A DNA stretch of 38,856 bases from positions 1 through 38,856 of the forward strand of contig JAIOZV010000007.1 of NCBI GenBank assembly GCA_021740425.1. Reading direction: 5' to 3'. Positions 1-8,853 of this stretch are shown here, piece after piece; position 1 is the stretch's first letter; the number at the start of each line of letters is the position of its first letter. The translations under genes were made by a program, and so were the position numbers. The DNA is from Bacteroidales bacterium. Its GTDB lineage: Bacteria; Bacteroidota; Bacteroidia; Bacteroidales; 4484-276. The notes under the pieces are model-generated. The model saw only the letters and a list, made by a program, of their open reading frames with translations. It had not been told where the DNA came from and did not search any database.

Positions 1-2092
1 AGTCGTTCCCGTTTGACTGAAACCATCCGTATGACGATTTAAGCCGTTTTCCCACATCATATCCGCGAAATCCTATCTCTTCCCATTCAGGATCATCAGG
101 AGGGTAGAGGCTGTCAACAGTTCCTTCCAGCATTTTCCAATCTTCATGTGTGGGAATGTGCCATCCGCCGGGGCATATACCTGTGGCACCGGGCTGGGTG
201 AAGTACTGCATTGCTTCGCCCCACTGGTAGAGTCCGCCATAGGTTTCGCAATAGGCGGGATCGTTGATATAGCAGTATTTTTCAATCACTCCGTTGTTTA
301 TCTGTTCTTCATCACCGGGTATCATATCTCCGATATCGAGATTTTCTTTCATCCAGCACAGCGTACCAATCATCAAGGTGTTGTATTCCTTGTCGCCGTA
401 AACCACCGTTTCCATGCCGGGGCAGGGTGGGCTGGGCATGGTGTTGAACTCTACCTGCTCACCATAGGATGTCCCCTCGCTATTAGTGGCATACGCCCGG
501 ACGTAATAATGGCTGTTTAAAAACAGGTCGCTCAACTGGCTTTCAAAGGTACCGCTTCCGCTACCATCCGCAGTATGATCGTTTTCAAGGGTTGGGTTGG
601 GCATAAGGCTCCAGCAAACTCCCCGTTCGATTACAGGGCTGTTGCCTGCTGAGGTCACTGTTCCTCCCGACGTGGCAGAATACTGGCTGATGTTGCTAAC
701 AGGCTGGGTGGTAACAACAGGCAGGTTAACCGCAGTAAAACGCACACACCTTACACTGAAACCGTAATCCTGTGCGTAAAAGAAATGACGGAAAGCCGTG
801 CTCTTGCCTTCTGAAAGACCCCTCATCCAGGGATTTGTCGTATTATAAGACGATGAAGCCCAGAAATTAGCAATGCTGTCCATGCTTTCGAAGGAATTGC
901 TGAGGTTATAAAATCCTCCGGCTAATGCTGTGAACCCAAAATTGTCTGTGCCATTGCCCCCATTGTCCCATCCCCGGGTCGATTTGAGCCTTGTGCCAAT
1001 ATCGGAGCCTCGCCAACCGGTGATATTCCAGATCGAGTTTCCAATATGATATTGGTTATCTACCCTCCCCTCCAGGGTTTTCCAGTCGTCATCGGTGGGT
1101 ATATGCCAATCACCGATTTGAGGGCAAATTCCCTTAGCCCCTTCCTGTGTTGAATATTGCATCATTTCATCCCATTGGTACAATCCGCCATAAAGGTCAC
1201 AATTGGATTCATCATTCAGATAGCAATATTTTTCGATTATACCGTTGTTGGCCTGACTTTGACCGGCAAGCAGTTTTGTTCCCACATTCATGTTTTCTTT
1301 TATCCAGCATTGGGTACCAATCAGTATGGTGTGATATACTTGCCCTTCGTATTCAACAAGCGGTGAATAAGGACAAGGTATTCCTTCGCTGATGTTGAAT
1401 TCATAGGTTTCTCCTGATATGGGATTATCAACAATAATATCGTTTCCCGCTATGCCACTCATGGTGGTAGCGAAACCGGTAAAGCGCAACTGATCCCCAA
1501 GGTTGTATTCAAAATCTTTGCCTGATTTGCTGATGGGCATCACGGGGAGTTCATTCCATCCAACATATTCAATCCTTCCAATACCCGCATGGTCTGCCCT
1601 TACACCGGTGTTAAGCATTTTAATGGTTTTGGTTCCTGATTTTCCGGAAAGGGTAAGTAAGTAGAATTTTTGCGGGCCTGCCTTATAACAAAAAGTATGT
1701 TTCCCTTGCCTGAGTTCATCACTAAAAAAGGCTGTAACCTTCCCAACAATATCGGAAACCACGATTTGTACTGATTCTTTTTCAGGGATAATTACATCAA
1801 AATTTGTTTTCCCCGAAAAGGGGTTGGGGATATTTTGCAAAACTGTAAACTTATTCTGCTCCTGTTTTGCAGCATTTGCAATGCCTAACACGTAATCAAG
1901 AACAAGAGTGGTATCAGGATAGTAAAGCATGGTTTGTCCACCCTGTGTCAGGTTTTTAATAAAAATGCTGTCGAGTGGCACGTGTTGATCCTGATGCTTT
2001 GCAGTAAAGTGGATCTCCAATGTTGGCCGCTGGCTGAAAGCACTGACTGAAATGGCTACTGCTGCTAAAAGAAACAAGATTTTTGTTTTCAT
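1..2092 (-). CDS. FISUMP-domain secreted protein (C-terminus beyond window)
   Basis: The frame is open from the ATG at 2092 to the left edge, about 697 codons, so the C-terminus is missing. In order it has a signal peptide (MKTKILFLLAAVAISVSAFS), a beta module with 'IKNLTQGG', a T9SS sorting-like module at about residues 80-160 (IPNPFSGKTNF ... YLLTLSGKSGTKTIKM), and a first Fibrobacter-succinogenes-major-paralogous (FISUMP) domain at about 238-450. The FISUMP hallmarks are GTQCWIKENMNVG, YGGLYQWDEMM, GDWHIPTDDDW and FGFTALAGG. An FnIII-like GVCWS domain follows at about 452-545, and a second FISUMP domain starts near 555. FISUMP domains are widespread in secreted Bacteroidota and Fibrobacterota proteins; their biochemical role is poorly defined. 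The ATG overlaps the stop of the preceding lipoprotein gene (ATGA, 2089-2092), so the two are probably translationally coupled. Its first 200 residues are related to those of the four repeat paralogues. Product class is secure; function is unknown. Confidence 0.88.
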   Translation of the reverse strand, partial: MKTKILFLLAAVAISVSAFSQRPTLEIHFTAKHQDQHVPLDSIFIKNLTQGGQTMLYYPDTTLVLDYVLGIANAAKQEQNKFTVLQNIPNPFSGKTNFDVIIPEKESVQIVVSDIVGKVTAFFSDELRQGKHTFCYKAGPQKFYLLTLSGKSGTKTIKMLNTGVRADHAGIGRIEYVGWNELPVMPISKSGKDFEYNLGDQLRFTGFATTMSGIAGNDIIVDNPISGETYEFNISEGIPCPYSPLVEYEGQVYHTILIGTQCWIKENMNVGTKLLAGQSQANNGIIEKYCYLNDESNCDLYGGLYQWDEMMQYSTQEGAKGICPQIGDWHIPTDDDWKTLEGRVDNQYHIGNSIWNITGWRGSDIGTRLKSTRGWDNGGNGTDNFGFTALAGGFYNLSNSFESMDSIANFWASSSYNTTNPWMRGLSEGKSTAFRHFFYAQDYGFSVRCVRFTAVNLPVVTTQPVSNISQYSATSGGTVTSAGNSPVIERGVCWSLMPNPTLENDHTADGSGSGTFESQLSDLFLNSHYYVRAYATNSEGTSYGEQVEFNTMPSPPCPGMETVVYGDKEYNTLMIGTLCWMKENLDIGDMIPGDEEQINNGVIEKYCYINDPAYCETYGGLYQWGEAMQYFTQPGATGICPGGWHIPTHEDWKMLEGTVDSLYPPDDPEWEEIGFRGYDVGKRLKSSYGWFQSNGND

Positions 2093-3705
2093 CGGTTTTT
2101 GTTTATTTGGTTTATTCCAAAATTCATTTTATCGATCATCTCCTGTGCCTTCTTTTCCAATTCCCATTCATACACCTCAAATTCACCTTCAATGACTACA
2201 TCGAGCTGAGCTGAGCTTGTTTGCATAGAAAAATATCCTTCCATTTTATCCCCTTCTTGGTAATCATTAATTGTAATTGTTCCGCTTTCACATCCAAAAA
2301 AAACATAGTTGGTAGTGTCGGCATTGGGAAAATATGTTCCCAAAAAAATAACCTCAGAATCTGTCATGATTAGCGAATATGTTCCCGGTCCGGTAAAAGT
2401 TCCGGTGCTTGTATAAAAATTAGCAAATGTAAAAGGGAGCCCCCAGTATTGGTCTGGTCCACCTGCACCTATATACAGCCAATCATTATAATTTGTACCT
2501 TGAATAATGGTATCATAAAAGAAGTATCCAAAAGACGAGAATTCAAAATCCTCATCAATGCTCATATTCTGATATGTACCATCAACTGAAATCCTAAAAA
2601 AGCCCGGGTCCTGGATTTCTTCACAACACAAATCCACATAGTTATCTTCGCCTATCGCAAACGGGCCTTCAATTTTTGTACAATATTCAGACTCAAAAGT
2701 ATAAACACGGTTTGATGGAAGATTTACCTCGAAGTAACCCAGTTCGTTGGCAAATACCGTGCGTTGATCAACATCTACACGTGCAAAAGGAAGGGGGTTG
2801 AGACTGTCGTCGCAAACATCGCCCTTAATCAATGTTAATGCCCCATCAAAGTTGATGAACACATCCTTATTGATGGCCGAGAAATGATCCACCTCATATT
2901 CGTACCGATTGCCCTGTTTGTAGCCGGTTCCGATTTCTTCCCACACAGCGGTTTCTTCATTTAATCGCCAAATGGGGATGGTGGCGGGAGCTTCTGCAAG
3001 CATCGAGTTGGCTATCTGGCTGTTGACCTGAACATTGGAAGACTTCAGCCCGGTTAGTTGCAGGGATTTCATTTCAGGGGTTTTGGCTTCAACCGAAATG
3101 GCTCCGTAGGAAATCATCGAGCCCTCTTCGCCATTTGAATTCAGGGCAAGCATATCCGGGCCTCCGGGCATGGATAGGGCGAAATTCTCGTCATCGGGTG
3201 TGTGGAAAGCCGTATAAATATTGGCATCACCTGAATAAGGTGTACCGTCTTCGTAGGCCAGGCTGTTGGGCGGAAAATCCATGAAAATGGTACCACTGCT
3301 GTTGGTAACAATGCCTCCGGTATTGTTATTGACTGTTCCTGCCAGTTCGGCATCCGATAAAACAGCCTCGAAATAGGTTTCGCTGCCGGCATTGGGTTTT
3401 ACCCCGACCGATGATTCAAAGTATCCGTTTTTTTTCAGGATCATGATCATGCGATCCTTGTCAGCTTCAGGAATGCCGATATCCGTTAATGTTGCTGTGC
3501 CATCCGAAGCAGTAAAGCCTGACTTGTTATAGCAATTTATTTCAACCCCGGCTATGGGTGTGGAAAGTTTGTCCATAACCTTTATGTTTAGGCTTGTGGT
3601 TACGGAGGTGTTTGAGGAAGGGTCGTTGTTGTCCTTTTTGCAGCCAACATAAACAAATGCGAGGGCAATGAACAATGCAATGGCATAAGTGAAGATTTTT
3701 TTCAT
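2089..3705 (-). CDS. Surface lipoprotein with carboxypeptidase-regulatory-like and FAM171/CILP-like domains
   Basis: This is a 538-residue predicted lipoprotein. The signal peptide ends in VYVGC and is followed by KKDNND, an acidic stretch resembling the lipoprotein export signal that sends Bacteroidota lipoproteins to the cell surface. Residues about 38-125 look like a carboxypeptidase-regulatory-like beta-sandwich (TPIAGVEINCYNKSG, TLTDIG). Residues about 130-270 resemble the FAM171/CILP-type module (FPPNSLAYEDGTPYSGD, then IPIWRLNEETAVWEEIGTG). A second regulatory-like sandwich spans about 285-365 (GDVCDDSLNPLPFARVDV). The last 170 residues are unassigned beta-rich sequence. No catalytic motif is visible, so a structural or binding role is inferred. 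It lies 6 bp after the repeat protein at 3712-6357, and its stop overlaps the start of the FISUMP gene. Confidence 0.85.
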   Translation of the reverse strand: MKKIFTYAIALFIALAFVYVGCKKDNNDPSSNTSVTTSLNIKVMDKLSTPIAGVEINCYNKSGFTASDGTATLTDIGIPEADKDRMIMILKKNGYFESSVGVKPNAGSETYFEAVLSDAELAGTVNNNTGGIVTNSSGTIFMDFPPNSLAYEDGTPYSGDANIYTAFHTPDDENFALSMPGGPDMLALNSNGEEGSMISYGAISVEAKTPEMKSLQLTGLKSSNVQVNSQIANSMLAEAPATIPIWRLNEETAVWEEIGTGYKQGNRYEYEVDHFSAINKDVFINFDGALTLIKGDVCDDSLNPLPFARVDVDQRTVFANELGYFEVNLPSNRVYTFESEYCTKIEGPFAIGEDNYVDLCCEEIQDPGFFRISVDGTYQNMSIDEDFEFSSFGYFFYDTIIQGTNYNDWLYIGAGGPDQYWGLPFTFANFYTSTGTFTGPGTYSLIMTDSEVIFLGTYFPNADTTNYVFFGCESGTITINDYQEGDKMEGYFSMQTSSAQLDVVIEGEFEVYEWELEKKAQEMIDKMNFGINQINKNR

Positions 3706-3711
3706 GATCTA

Positions 3712-6357
3712 TTATTCTTTAATGGGTTTATCATATTGTTGTTTGCTTTTTGTTTCAAATACAGGCCTTTGCTCATTCATTTGTCTTTCGGGTCTGTTAA
3801 AAGAAGGGTTTTCCATGTTGGGCTTTTCATGCCTGTCCTTTCTTTGATGCATGCCGGGCAAGTCTTTTCCGTCCGCCCGGGTGGATTCTTCGAAAAGGCC
3901 TGGCTCAGGGCGATTTCCATGCGTGAAAGTCAGGGATGGTAATTGCCTTTTCCCTTCCTGCAAAATCATTTCCTGATTGGCAACTGACGGATATTCATCC
4001 CACCAGACTTCAATTTTATTACAGTAATCCCCGTACCATAGCCAATTATTCTTTAAGTAGAAATCAAAGTTACCATTATAATATTCCGAAACCCATCCTC
4101 CCGACCACACATAATACATCCAGGTGATCTTTTTGGTGGGATAATCGTATGTATATTCATGTTTCCACACATTGGCCCAAGTACCGTATGATGTATTCCA
4201 ATCCTGATAAATATAGGACAGAAGATACCCGGATGCATCGTAGGTGTAAAGGTATTGGCTGTAGTTCACCCAACTGCCGATGTTGGTGTTCCAGTCCTGG
4301 TAAATCAATGAAAGCATGTTCCCGGAGGCATCGTAGGCGTAAAGGCCTTGGCTGTAGTTCACCCAGGATCCAATGGTGGAGTTCCAGTCCTGGTGAGTTT
4401 CTAAAAGCAAGTTCCCGGATGCATCGTAGGTGTAAAGGTATTGGTAGTCGTTCACCCAGGACCCAATGGTGGAGTTCCAGTCCTGTTTAATTTTTGAAAG
4501 CCTGTTCCCGGATGCATTGTAGGTGTAGAGGGCTTGGCTGTCGTTCACCCAGGACCCAATGGTTGAGTTCCAGTTCTGATAAGTATAGGAAAGCATGTTC
4601 CCGGATGCATCGTAGGTGTAAAGGTATTGCGAGTTGTTCACCCAGGATCCAATGGTTGAGTTCCAGTTCTGATAAGTATCTGAAAGCCTATTCCCGGATG
4701 AATCGTAGGTGTAAAGGTATTGGTAGATGTTCACCCAGGACCCAATGGTGGAGTTCCAGTTCTGGTAAATCCATGAAAGCATGTTCCCGGATGCATTGTA
4801 GGTGTACAGTTCTTGCCAGTTGTTCACCCAGGATCCAATGGTTGAGTTCCAGTTCTGATAAGTATATGAAAGCATGTTCCCGGATGCATTGTAGGTGTAA
4901 AGGTATTGCGAGTTGTTCACCCAGGACCCAATGGTGGAGTTCCAGTCCTGGTTAATTTTTGAAAGCCTGTTCCCGGATGCATCGTAGGTGTAAAGGTATT
5001 GGTAGATGTTCACCCAGGACCCAATGGTTGAGTTCCAGTTCTGATAAGTATAGGAAAGCATGTTCCCGGATGCATCGTAGGTGTAAAGGTATTGCGAGTT
5101 GTTCACCCAGGACCCAATGGTGGAGTTCCAGTCCTGGTTAATTTTTGAAAGTATGTTCCCGGATGCATCGTATGTAGAAAGATATTGAGTGTAATTCACC
5201 CACACACCATAGGAAGTATTTAATATTTTGTAAAGCTCCTTTAATCTTTGTCCACTGGCATTATAGGTAAAAATTACTTTTTCTGTACCGTAATAGTTTG
5301 AATAAGTTATGGCACTATCACAAACATATACCGGCTCCAGAGCGGTGGTGCTATAACTCACCTCATTTCCGTAGGCTGTTCCAAACTGGTTGGTAGCATA
5401 AGCGCGTACATAGTAGGTTGAGCTTTCGGCAAGGCCGGTAATAGAGCTGGTAAAAGCCCCTGTACCGCCACCATCGTTGGTGAAATTATTGGCGGTGGTG
5501 GGATTGGGTGCAGTACTCCAGCATACACCCCGTGCTGTTACGGTAGCACTGCCTTCATCGCTTACGTTGCCGCCGCTGGTCGCGGTGGTGGCGGTGATGT
5601 TGGTAACGGCAGCGGTGGTTACTGTGGGCGGTAGTTGTGTGGTGTTGACCTGCAACTCAAAAACATAAGGGGTGTTTTCGGTGGGGTTGTCGTAGCTGGT
5701 GTATTCGTAGTAACCGACAGCATTCACCGTAAATTCCAGCATATCGCCGGGTTGGAAAACAAAAGCAGTGGTTTCGTTCCCGGTTTTTAACTGGCTGGTT
5801 TCGTCCGGTCCTTTGTAATCAATGCCGTAATCATTCCCCGTAATACTGAACAGTTTGAGTGTTTCGGTGGCAAGGCCATCGCTCACCGATAATAAACAGA
5901 GCCTGTTTTGCGGCACAGCCACTTCAAAGCGGTGGGTGCCACGGCCAAGCTCCAGTTCCAGCATGGCTGCAACAGCTCCCTGCTGGTCGTACAAGGTAAG
6001 TGTCAAATCCTGCCGATCCTCGAGCCGGATGGACACAGTGGTTGTTCCGGCAAAGGGATTGGGGAAATTGGGTTCCAGGGTGAATGATGCATTTTGGCTA
6101 TGGTTCATTTCAAAAATCCCGTAGGATTCCTGCAGGACAAGCGAAGGGGTATCACCCCATAGGGTGGTATCGCCACCCTGGGTGATGTTGCTCACCATGA
6201 CGCTTTGCAGCGGAACCGGATTGCCGGAGGTGGCATCCTTACCGCTGAAGGTGAGGGTGATGGGATTTTGGGCAATGGCAGCCTGGAAAAGGAAGAGGCA
6301 GCATACAAAGGCCAGGAAGGGCCGGGTGAATGGTTTGGTGTTGAGTGTTGTTTTCAT
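3712..6357 (-). CDS. Repeat surface protein, paralogue 1 (12 x 31-residue repeats)
   Basis: I start this gene at the ATG at 6357 because it opens a good signal peptide (MKTTLNTKPF ... FLFQAAIAQ). An in-frame start at 6456 would lie inside the preceding gene. The product is 881 residues: signal peptide 1-30; beta module 31-92 (NITQGGDTTLWGDTPSLVL); T9SS sorting-like module 93-172 (NFPNPFAGTTTVSI, then TLYDQQGAVAA); linker 173-242; FnIII-like domain about 243-338 (ARGVCWS, TYYVRAYA); N-cap with CDSAI; 12 tandem 31-residue repeats at 365-736 with consensus YDASGNxLSxxYQxWNSTIG then SWVNxxQYLYT; a cap with CNKIEVWWDEYPS; and a charged, Met/Pro-rich tail. The repeats resemble the YD/Trp repeats found in secreted Bacteroidota proteins. 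A long, rigid surface or extracellular adhesin is inferred. There is no C-terminal sorting domain. The gap to the preceding gene is 16 bp. Confidence 0.9.
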   Translation of the reverse strand: MKTTLNTKPFTRPFLAFVCCLFLFQAAIAQNPITLTFSGKDATSGNPVPLQSVMVSNITQGGDTTLWGDTPSLVLQESYGIFEMNHSQNASFTLEPNFPNPFAGTTTVSIRLEDRQDLTLTLYDQQGAVAAMLELELGRGTHRFEVAVPQNRLCLLSVSDGLATETLKLFSITGNDYGIDYKGPDETSQLKTGNETTAFVFQPGDMLEFTVNAVGYYEYTSYDNPTENTPYVFELQVNTTQLPPTVTTAAVTNITATTATSGGNVSDEGSATVTARGVCWSTAPNPTTANNFTNDGGGTGAFTSSITGLAESSTYYVRAYATNQFGTAYGNEVSYSTTALEPVYVCDSAITYSNYYGTEKVIFTYNASGQRLKELYKILNTSYGVWVNYTQYLSTYDASGNILSKINQDWNSTIGSWVNNSQYLYTYDASGNMLSYTYQNWNSTIGSWVNIYQYLYTYDASGNRLSKINQDWNSTIGSWVNNSQYLYTYNASGNMLSYTYQNWNSTIGSWVNNWQELYTYNASGNMLSWIYQNWNSTIGSWVNIYQYLYTYDSSGNRLSDTYQNWNSTIGSWVNNSQYLYTYDASGNMLSYTYQNWNSTIGSWVNDSQALYTYNASGNRLSKIKQDWNSTIGSWVNDYQYLYTYDASGNLLLETHQDWNSTIGSWVNYSQGLYAYDASGNMLSLIYQDWNTNIGSWVNYSQYLYTYDASGYLLSYIYQDWNTSYGTWANVWKHEYTYDYPTKKITWMYYVWSGGWVSEYYNGNFDFYLKNNWLWYGDYCNKIEVWWDEYPSVANQEMILQEGKRQLPSLTFTHGNRPEPGLFEESTRADGKDLPGMHQRKDRHEKPNMENPSFNRPERQMNEQRPVFETKSKQQYDKPIKE
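4150..5265 (-). repeat. 12 tandem 93-bp repeats, highly homogenised
   Basis: Twelve in-frame 93-bp units encode 31 residues each without any indel (for example the 'ggatgcatcg'-type landmark recurs at 4231, 4324 and 4417). Many units differ at only a few bases. A higher-order pattern is visible: the stretch 'ggtattgcgagttgttcacc' recurs with spacings of three and then two units. This array is more uniform than those of the three sister genes, which suggests recent unequal crossing-over or gene conversion. Confidence 0.92.
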
Positions 6358-6373
6358 AGGTAAGAATTTTATT

Positions 6374-8812
6374 TTATTTATTGATGTTTTTAATCTTGTT
6401 GAATTCAAATTCAGGCATGGGTTTTTCATTTCTGCTAAAATCGGGCATTCCTTCAAAAGGTCTGGTTTGGAGTTCTTTCAATTCAGACATTTCAGGCAAA
6501 TGATGTCCCCCGGGTTGTCTTTGCTCTACGGGATGCCCGGGGAGCATGTGGTTTTCATCAAAGCCGTGCGATTTTGAGATATCTGAAGGAAGGCCGGGAA
6601 AGGGCATTTTATTATCGGCACCTGCCGGGTACTCATCCCACCATACTTCGATTTTGTTGCAATTGAAGCTACCAACCCATAAAAAATCATCATTCATGTA
6701 AATAACATGTTGAGGTCCATAGTATTCCGAAATCCAACCCCCTGACCAAATATAGTACATCCAGGTTAACTTTTTTATTGTGTAATCATACGTGCATTCA
6801 TGTTTCCAATTGTTTTCCCAGGCACCAAAAGAAGTGTTCCATGTTTGATATGAATAAGATAGCTGGTTGCCATATTCATCCCATGAATATAAATTCTGGA
6901 GGTAATAAACCCAATCGCCGATGGTAGGGTTCCATTCCTGAAAAGCTTCTGAAAGCCTGTTTCCGGAAGTATCATATGTGAAAGTTGTTTTGTAATTATT
7001 TACCCAACTGCCAATAGTAGAGTCCCATTCCAGGTGAGTTGCTGTAAGCTCATTTCCTGATGCATCATAGGTGTAGATTCCTTTTGACTGATTCACCCAA
7101 CTGCCAATTGTCGAGTTCCATCCCTGTCCAATTGAAAATAGTATGTTCCCTGAATCATCATAGGTATATAAGACTTGCCAGTCGTTTACCCAGGACCCAA
7201 TGGTGGAGTTCCATTCCTGATAAGTATAAGAAAGCTTGTTCCCAGATGCATCGTAGGTGTAAAGGTATTGCCCGTAGTTCACCCAGGATCCAATGGTGGT
7301 GTTCCAGTCCTGGTAAGTTTCTGAAAGCCTGTTCCCGGATGCATCGTAGGTGTAGAGGTATTGCCAGTTGTTCACCCAAGACCCAATGGTGGAGTTCCAG
7401 TCCTGGTTAGTTTCTGAAAGCCTGTTCCCGGATGCATCGTAGGTGTAAAGGTATTGCCAGTCGTTCACCCAACTGCCAATGGTGGAGTTCCAGTCCTGGT
7501 AAGTAATGGAAAGCATGTTCCCGGATGCATCGTAGGTGTAAAGGTATTGGTAGTCATTCACCCAGGTTCCGAAGGTGGTGTTCCAGTCCTGGCCAGTAGA
7601 GGAAAGCCTGTTCCCAGATGCATCATAGGTGCAAAGGTATTGCCCGGAGTTTATCCAAACACCGTATGTTGTATTTAATATTTTGTAAAGCCCCTTTAAG
7701 ATTTGGCCTTGATCGTTGGAGGTAAAAATTACTTTTTCGGTACCCCATTCGCTTGAATAAGTTATGGCACTATCACAAACATATACAGGTTCCAGGGCGG
7801 TTGTGGTAAAATTCACCTCATTGCCATAGGCTATGCCAAACTGGTTGCTTGCATAAGCCCGCACATAGTAGGTGGTGCTTTCAGCAAGGTTGGTCATGGA
7901 GCTGGTAAAAGCCCCTGTTCCGGCACCATCGGTGGTGAAATTATTGGCGGTGGTGGGATTGGGTGCAGTACTCCAGCACACACCCCTGGCCGTTACGGCG
8001 GCGCTGCCCTCATCGCTTACATTGCCGCCGCAGGAGGCTGTGGTGGCGGTGATGTTGCTAACAGCGGCAGTAGTTACTGTGGGCGGTAGTTGTGTGGTGT
8101 TGGCCTGCAGCTCGAAAACATAAGGGGTACTTTGGGCGGGGTTGTCGAAAGTTGTGTATTCGTAGTAGCCGGCGGCATTCACGGTATATTCGAGCATGTC
8201 GCCCGGTTGGAAACCAAAGGCGGTGGTTTCGTTGCCGGTTTTAAGTGCTGTATTTTCGTCCCAGGCCAAGTATTTTATCCGGCTGGAACTGCCCGCTGTA
8301 CTGAAAAGTTTTAAGGTTCTGTTTGCACTGCCATCGCTCACCGATAATAAACAGAGCCTGTTTTGCGGCACAGCCACTTCAAAACGGTGGGCTCCCCGGC
8401 CAAGCTCCAGTTCCAGTATGGCTGCAACAGCTCCCTGCTGGTCGTACAGGGTGAGTTTTAAATCCTGCCGATCCTCGAGCAGGATGGACACAGTGGTTGT
8501 TTCTGCAAAGGGATTGGGGAAATTGGGCTCCAGGGTGAATGATGCATTTTGGCTATGGTTCATTTCAAAAATCCCGTAGGATTCCTGCAGGATAAGCGAA
8601 GGAGTATCACCCCAGAGGGTGGTATCGCCACCCTGGGTGAGGTTGCTCACCTTGACGCTAAGCAGCGGAACGTTGTTGCTTGTTGTGGCATCTTTACCGC
8701 TGAAGTTAAGGGTGATGGGTGTGGTTTGGGTAAAAATTTGCCGAGGCATGATAAGACAAATAACCATTAAAAAGAAAATGGTAGCAATTAGTTTTGTGAA
8801 GATTGTTTTCAT
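6374..8812 (-). CDS. Repeat surface protein, paralogue 2 (10 x 31-residue repeats)
   Basis: This 812-residue sister of the gene at 3712-6357 keeps the same order of parts. The signal peptide (MKTIFTKLIATIFFLMVICL) is unlike those of the other three paralogues. Then come the NLTQGGDTTLWGDTPSL module, the T9SS sorting-like module (PNFPNPFAETTTVSI, LYDQQGAVAA), an FnIII-like ARGVCWS domain, the CDSAI cap, ten 31-residue repeats, the CNKIEVWWDEYPAG cap and a His/Met/Pro-rich tail ending in a conserved motif (PDFSRNEKPMPEF). Its N-terminal third is nearly identical at DNA level to the sisters, while the signal peptide and tail diverge, indicating mosaic evolution. It lies 41 bp after paralogue 3 and 16 bp before paralogue 1. 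Function is inferred to be surface structure or adhesion. Confidence 0.9.
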   Translation of the reverse strand: MKTIFTKLIATIFFLMVICLIMPRQIFTQTTPITLNFSGKDATTSNNVPLLSVKVSNLTQGGDTTLWGDTPSLILQESYGIFEMNHSQNASFTLEPNFPNPFAETTTVSILLEDRQDLKLTLYDQQGAVAAILELELGRGAHRFEVAVPQNRLCLLSVSDGSANRTLKLFSTAGSSSRIKYLAWDENTALKTGNETTAFGFQPGDMLEYTVNAAGYYEYTTFDNPAQSTPYVFELQANTTQLPPTVTTAAVSNITATTASCGGNVSDEGSAAVTARGVCWSTAPNPTTANNFTTDGAGTGAFTSSMTNLAESTTYYVRAYASNQFGIAYGNEVNFTTTALEPVYVCDSAITYSSEWGTEKVIFTSNDQGQILKGLYKILNTTYGVWINSGQYLCTYDASGNRLSSTGQDWNTTFGTWVNDYQYLYTYDASGNMLSITYQDWNSTIGSWVNDWQYLYTYDASGNRLSETNQDWNSTIGSWVNNWQYLYTYDASGNRLSETYQDWNTTIGSWVNYGQYLYTYDASGNKLSYTYQEWNSTIGSWVNDWQVLYTYDDSGNILFSIGQGWNSTIGSWVNQSKGIYTYDASGNELTATHLEWDSTIGSWVNNYKTTFTYDTSGNRLSEAFQEWNPTIGDWVYYLQNLYSWDEYGNQLSYSYQTWNTSFGAWENNWKHECTYDYTIKKLTWMYYIWSGGWISEYYGPQHVIYMNDDFLWVGSFNCNKIEVWWDEYPAGADNKMPFPGLPSDISKSHGFDENHMLPGHPVEQRQPGGHHLPEMSELKELQTRPFEGMPDFSRNEKPMPEFEFNKIKNINK
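6791..7720 (-). repeat. 10 tandem 93-bp repeats
   Basis: Ten contiguous 93-bp units run from the codon for the serine of SNDQGQ (7720) to the residue before YDYTIKK (6791), exactly 930 bp with no indel. Central units (about 7180-7560) closely match the homogenised units of the neighbouring gene, while units at both ends are diverged. Confidence 0.9.
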
Positions 8813-8853
8813 TATTCTTAAGTTTTAGGTTAAGACTTAAATAGGCTGATACT

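Noticed and set aside
4149..5141. Plus-strand open frames encoding Cys/Arg-rich peptides with repeated MHRRCKGI-like units
   Set aside because: They are the antisense reading of the 93-bp repeats in the minus-strand gene; the open frame follows from repeat periodicity. No signal peptide or independent start context.
6358..6456. Longer N-terminal extension of the repeat gene at 3712-6357
   Set aside because: It would overlap the end of the preceding gene by 83 bases and bury the obvious signal peptide that begins at 6357.
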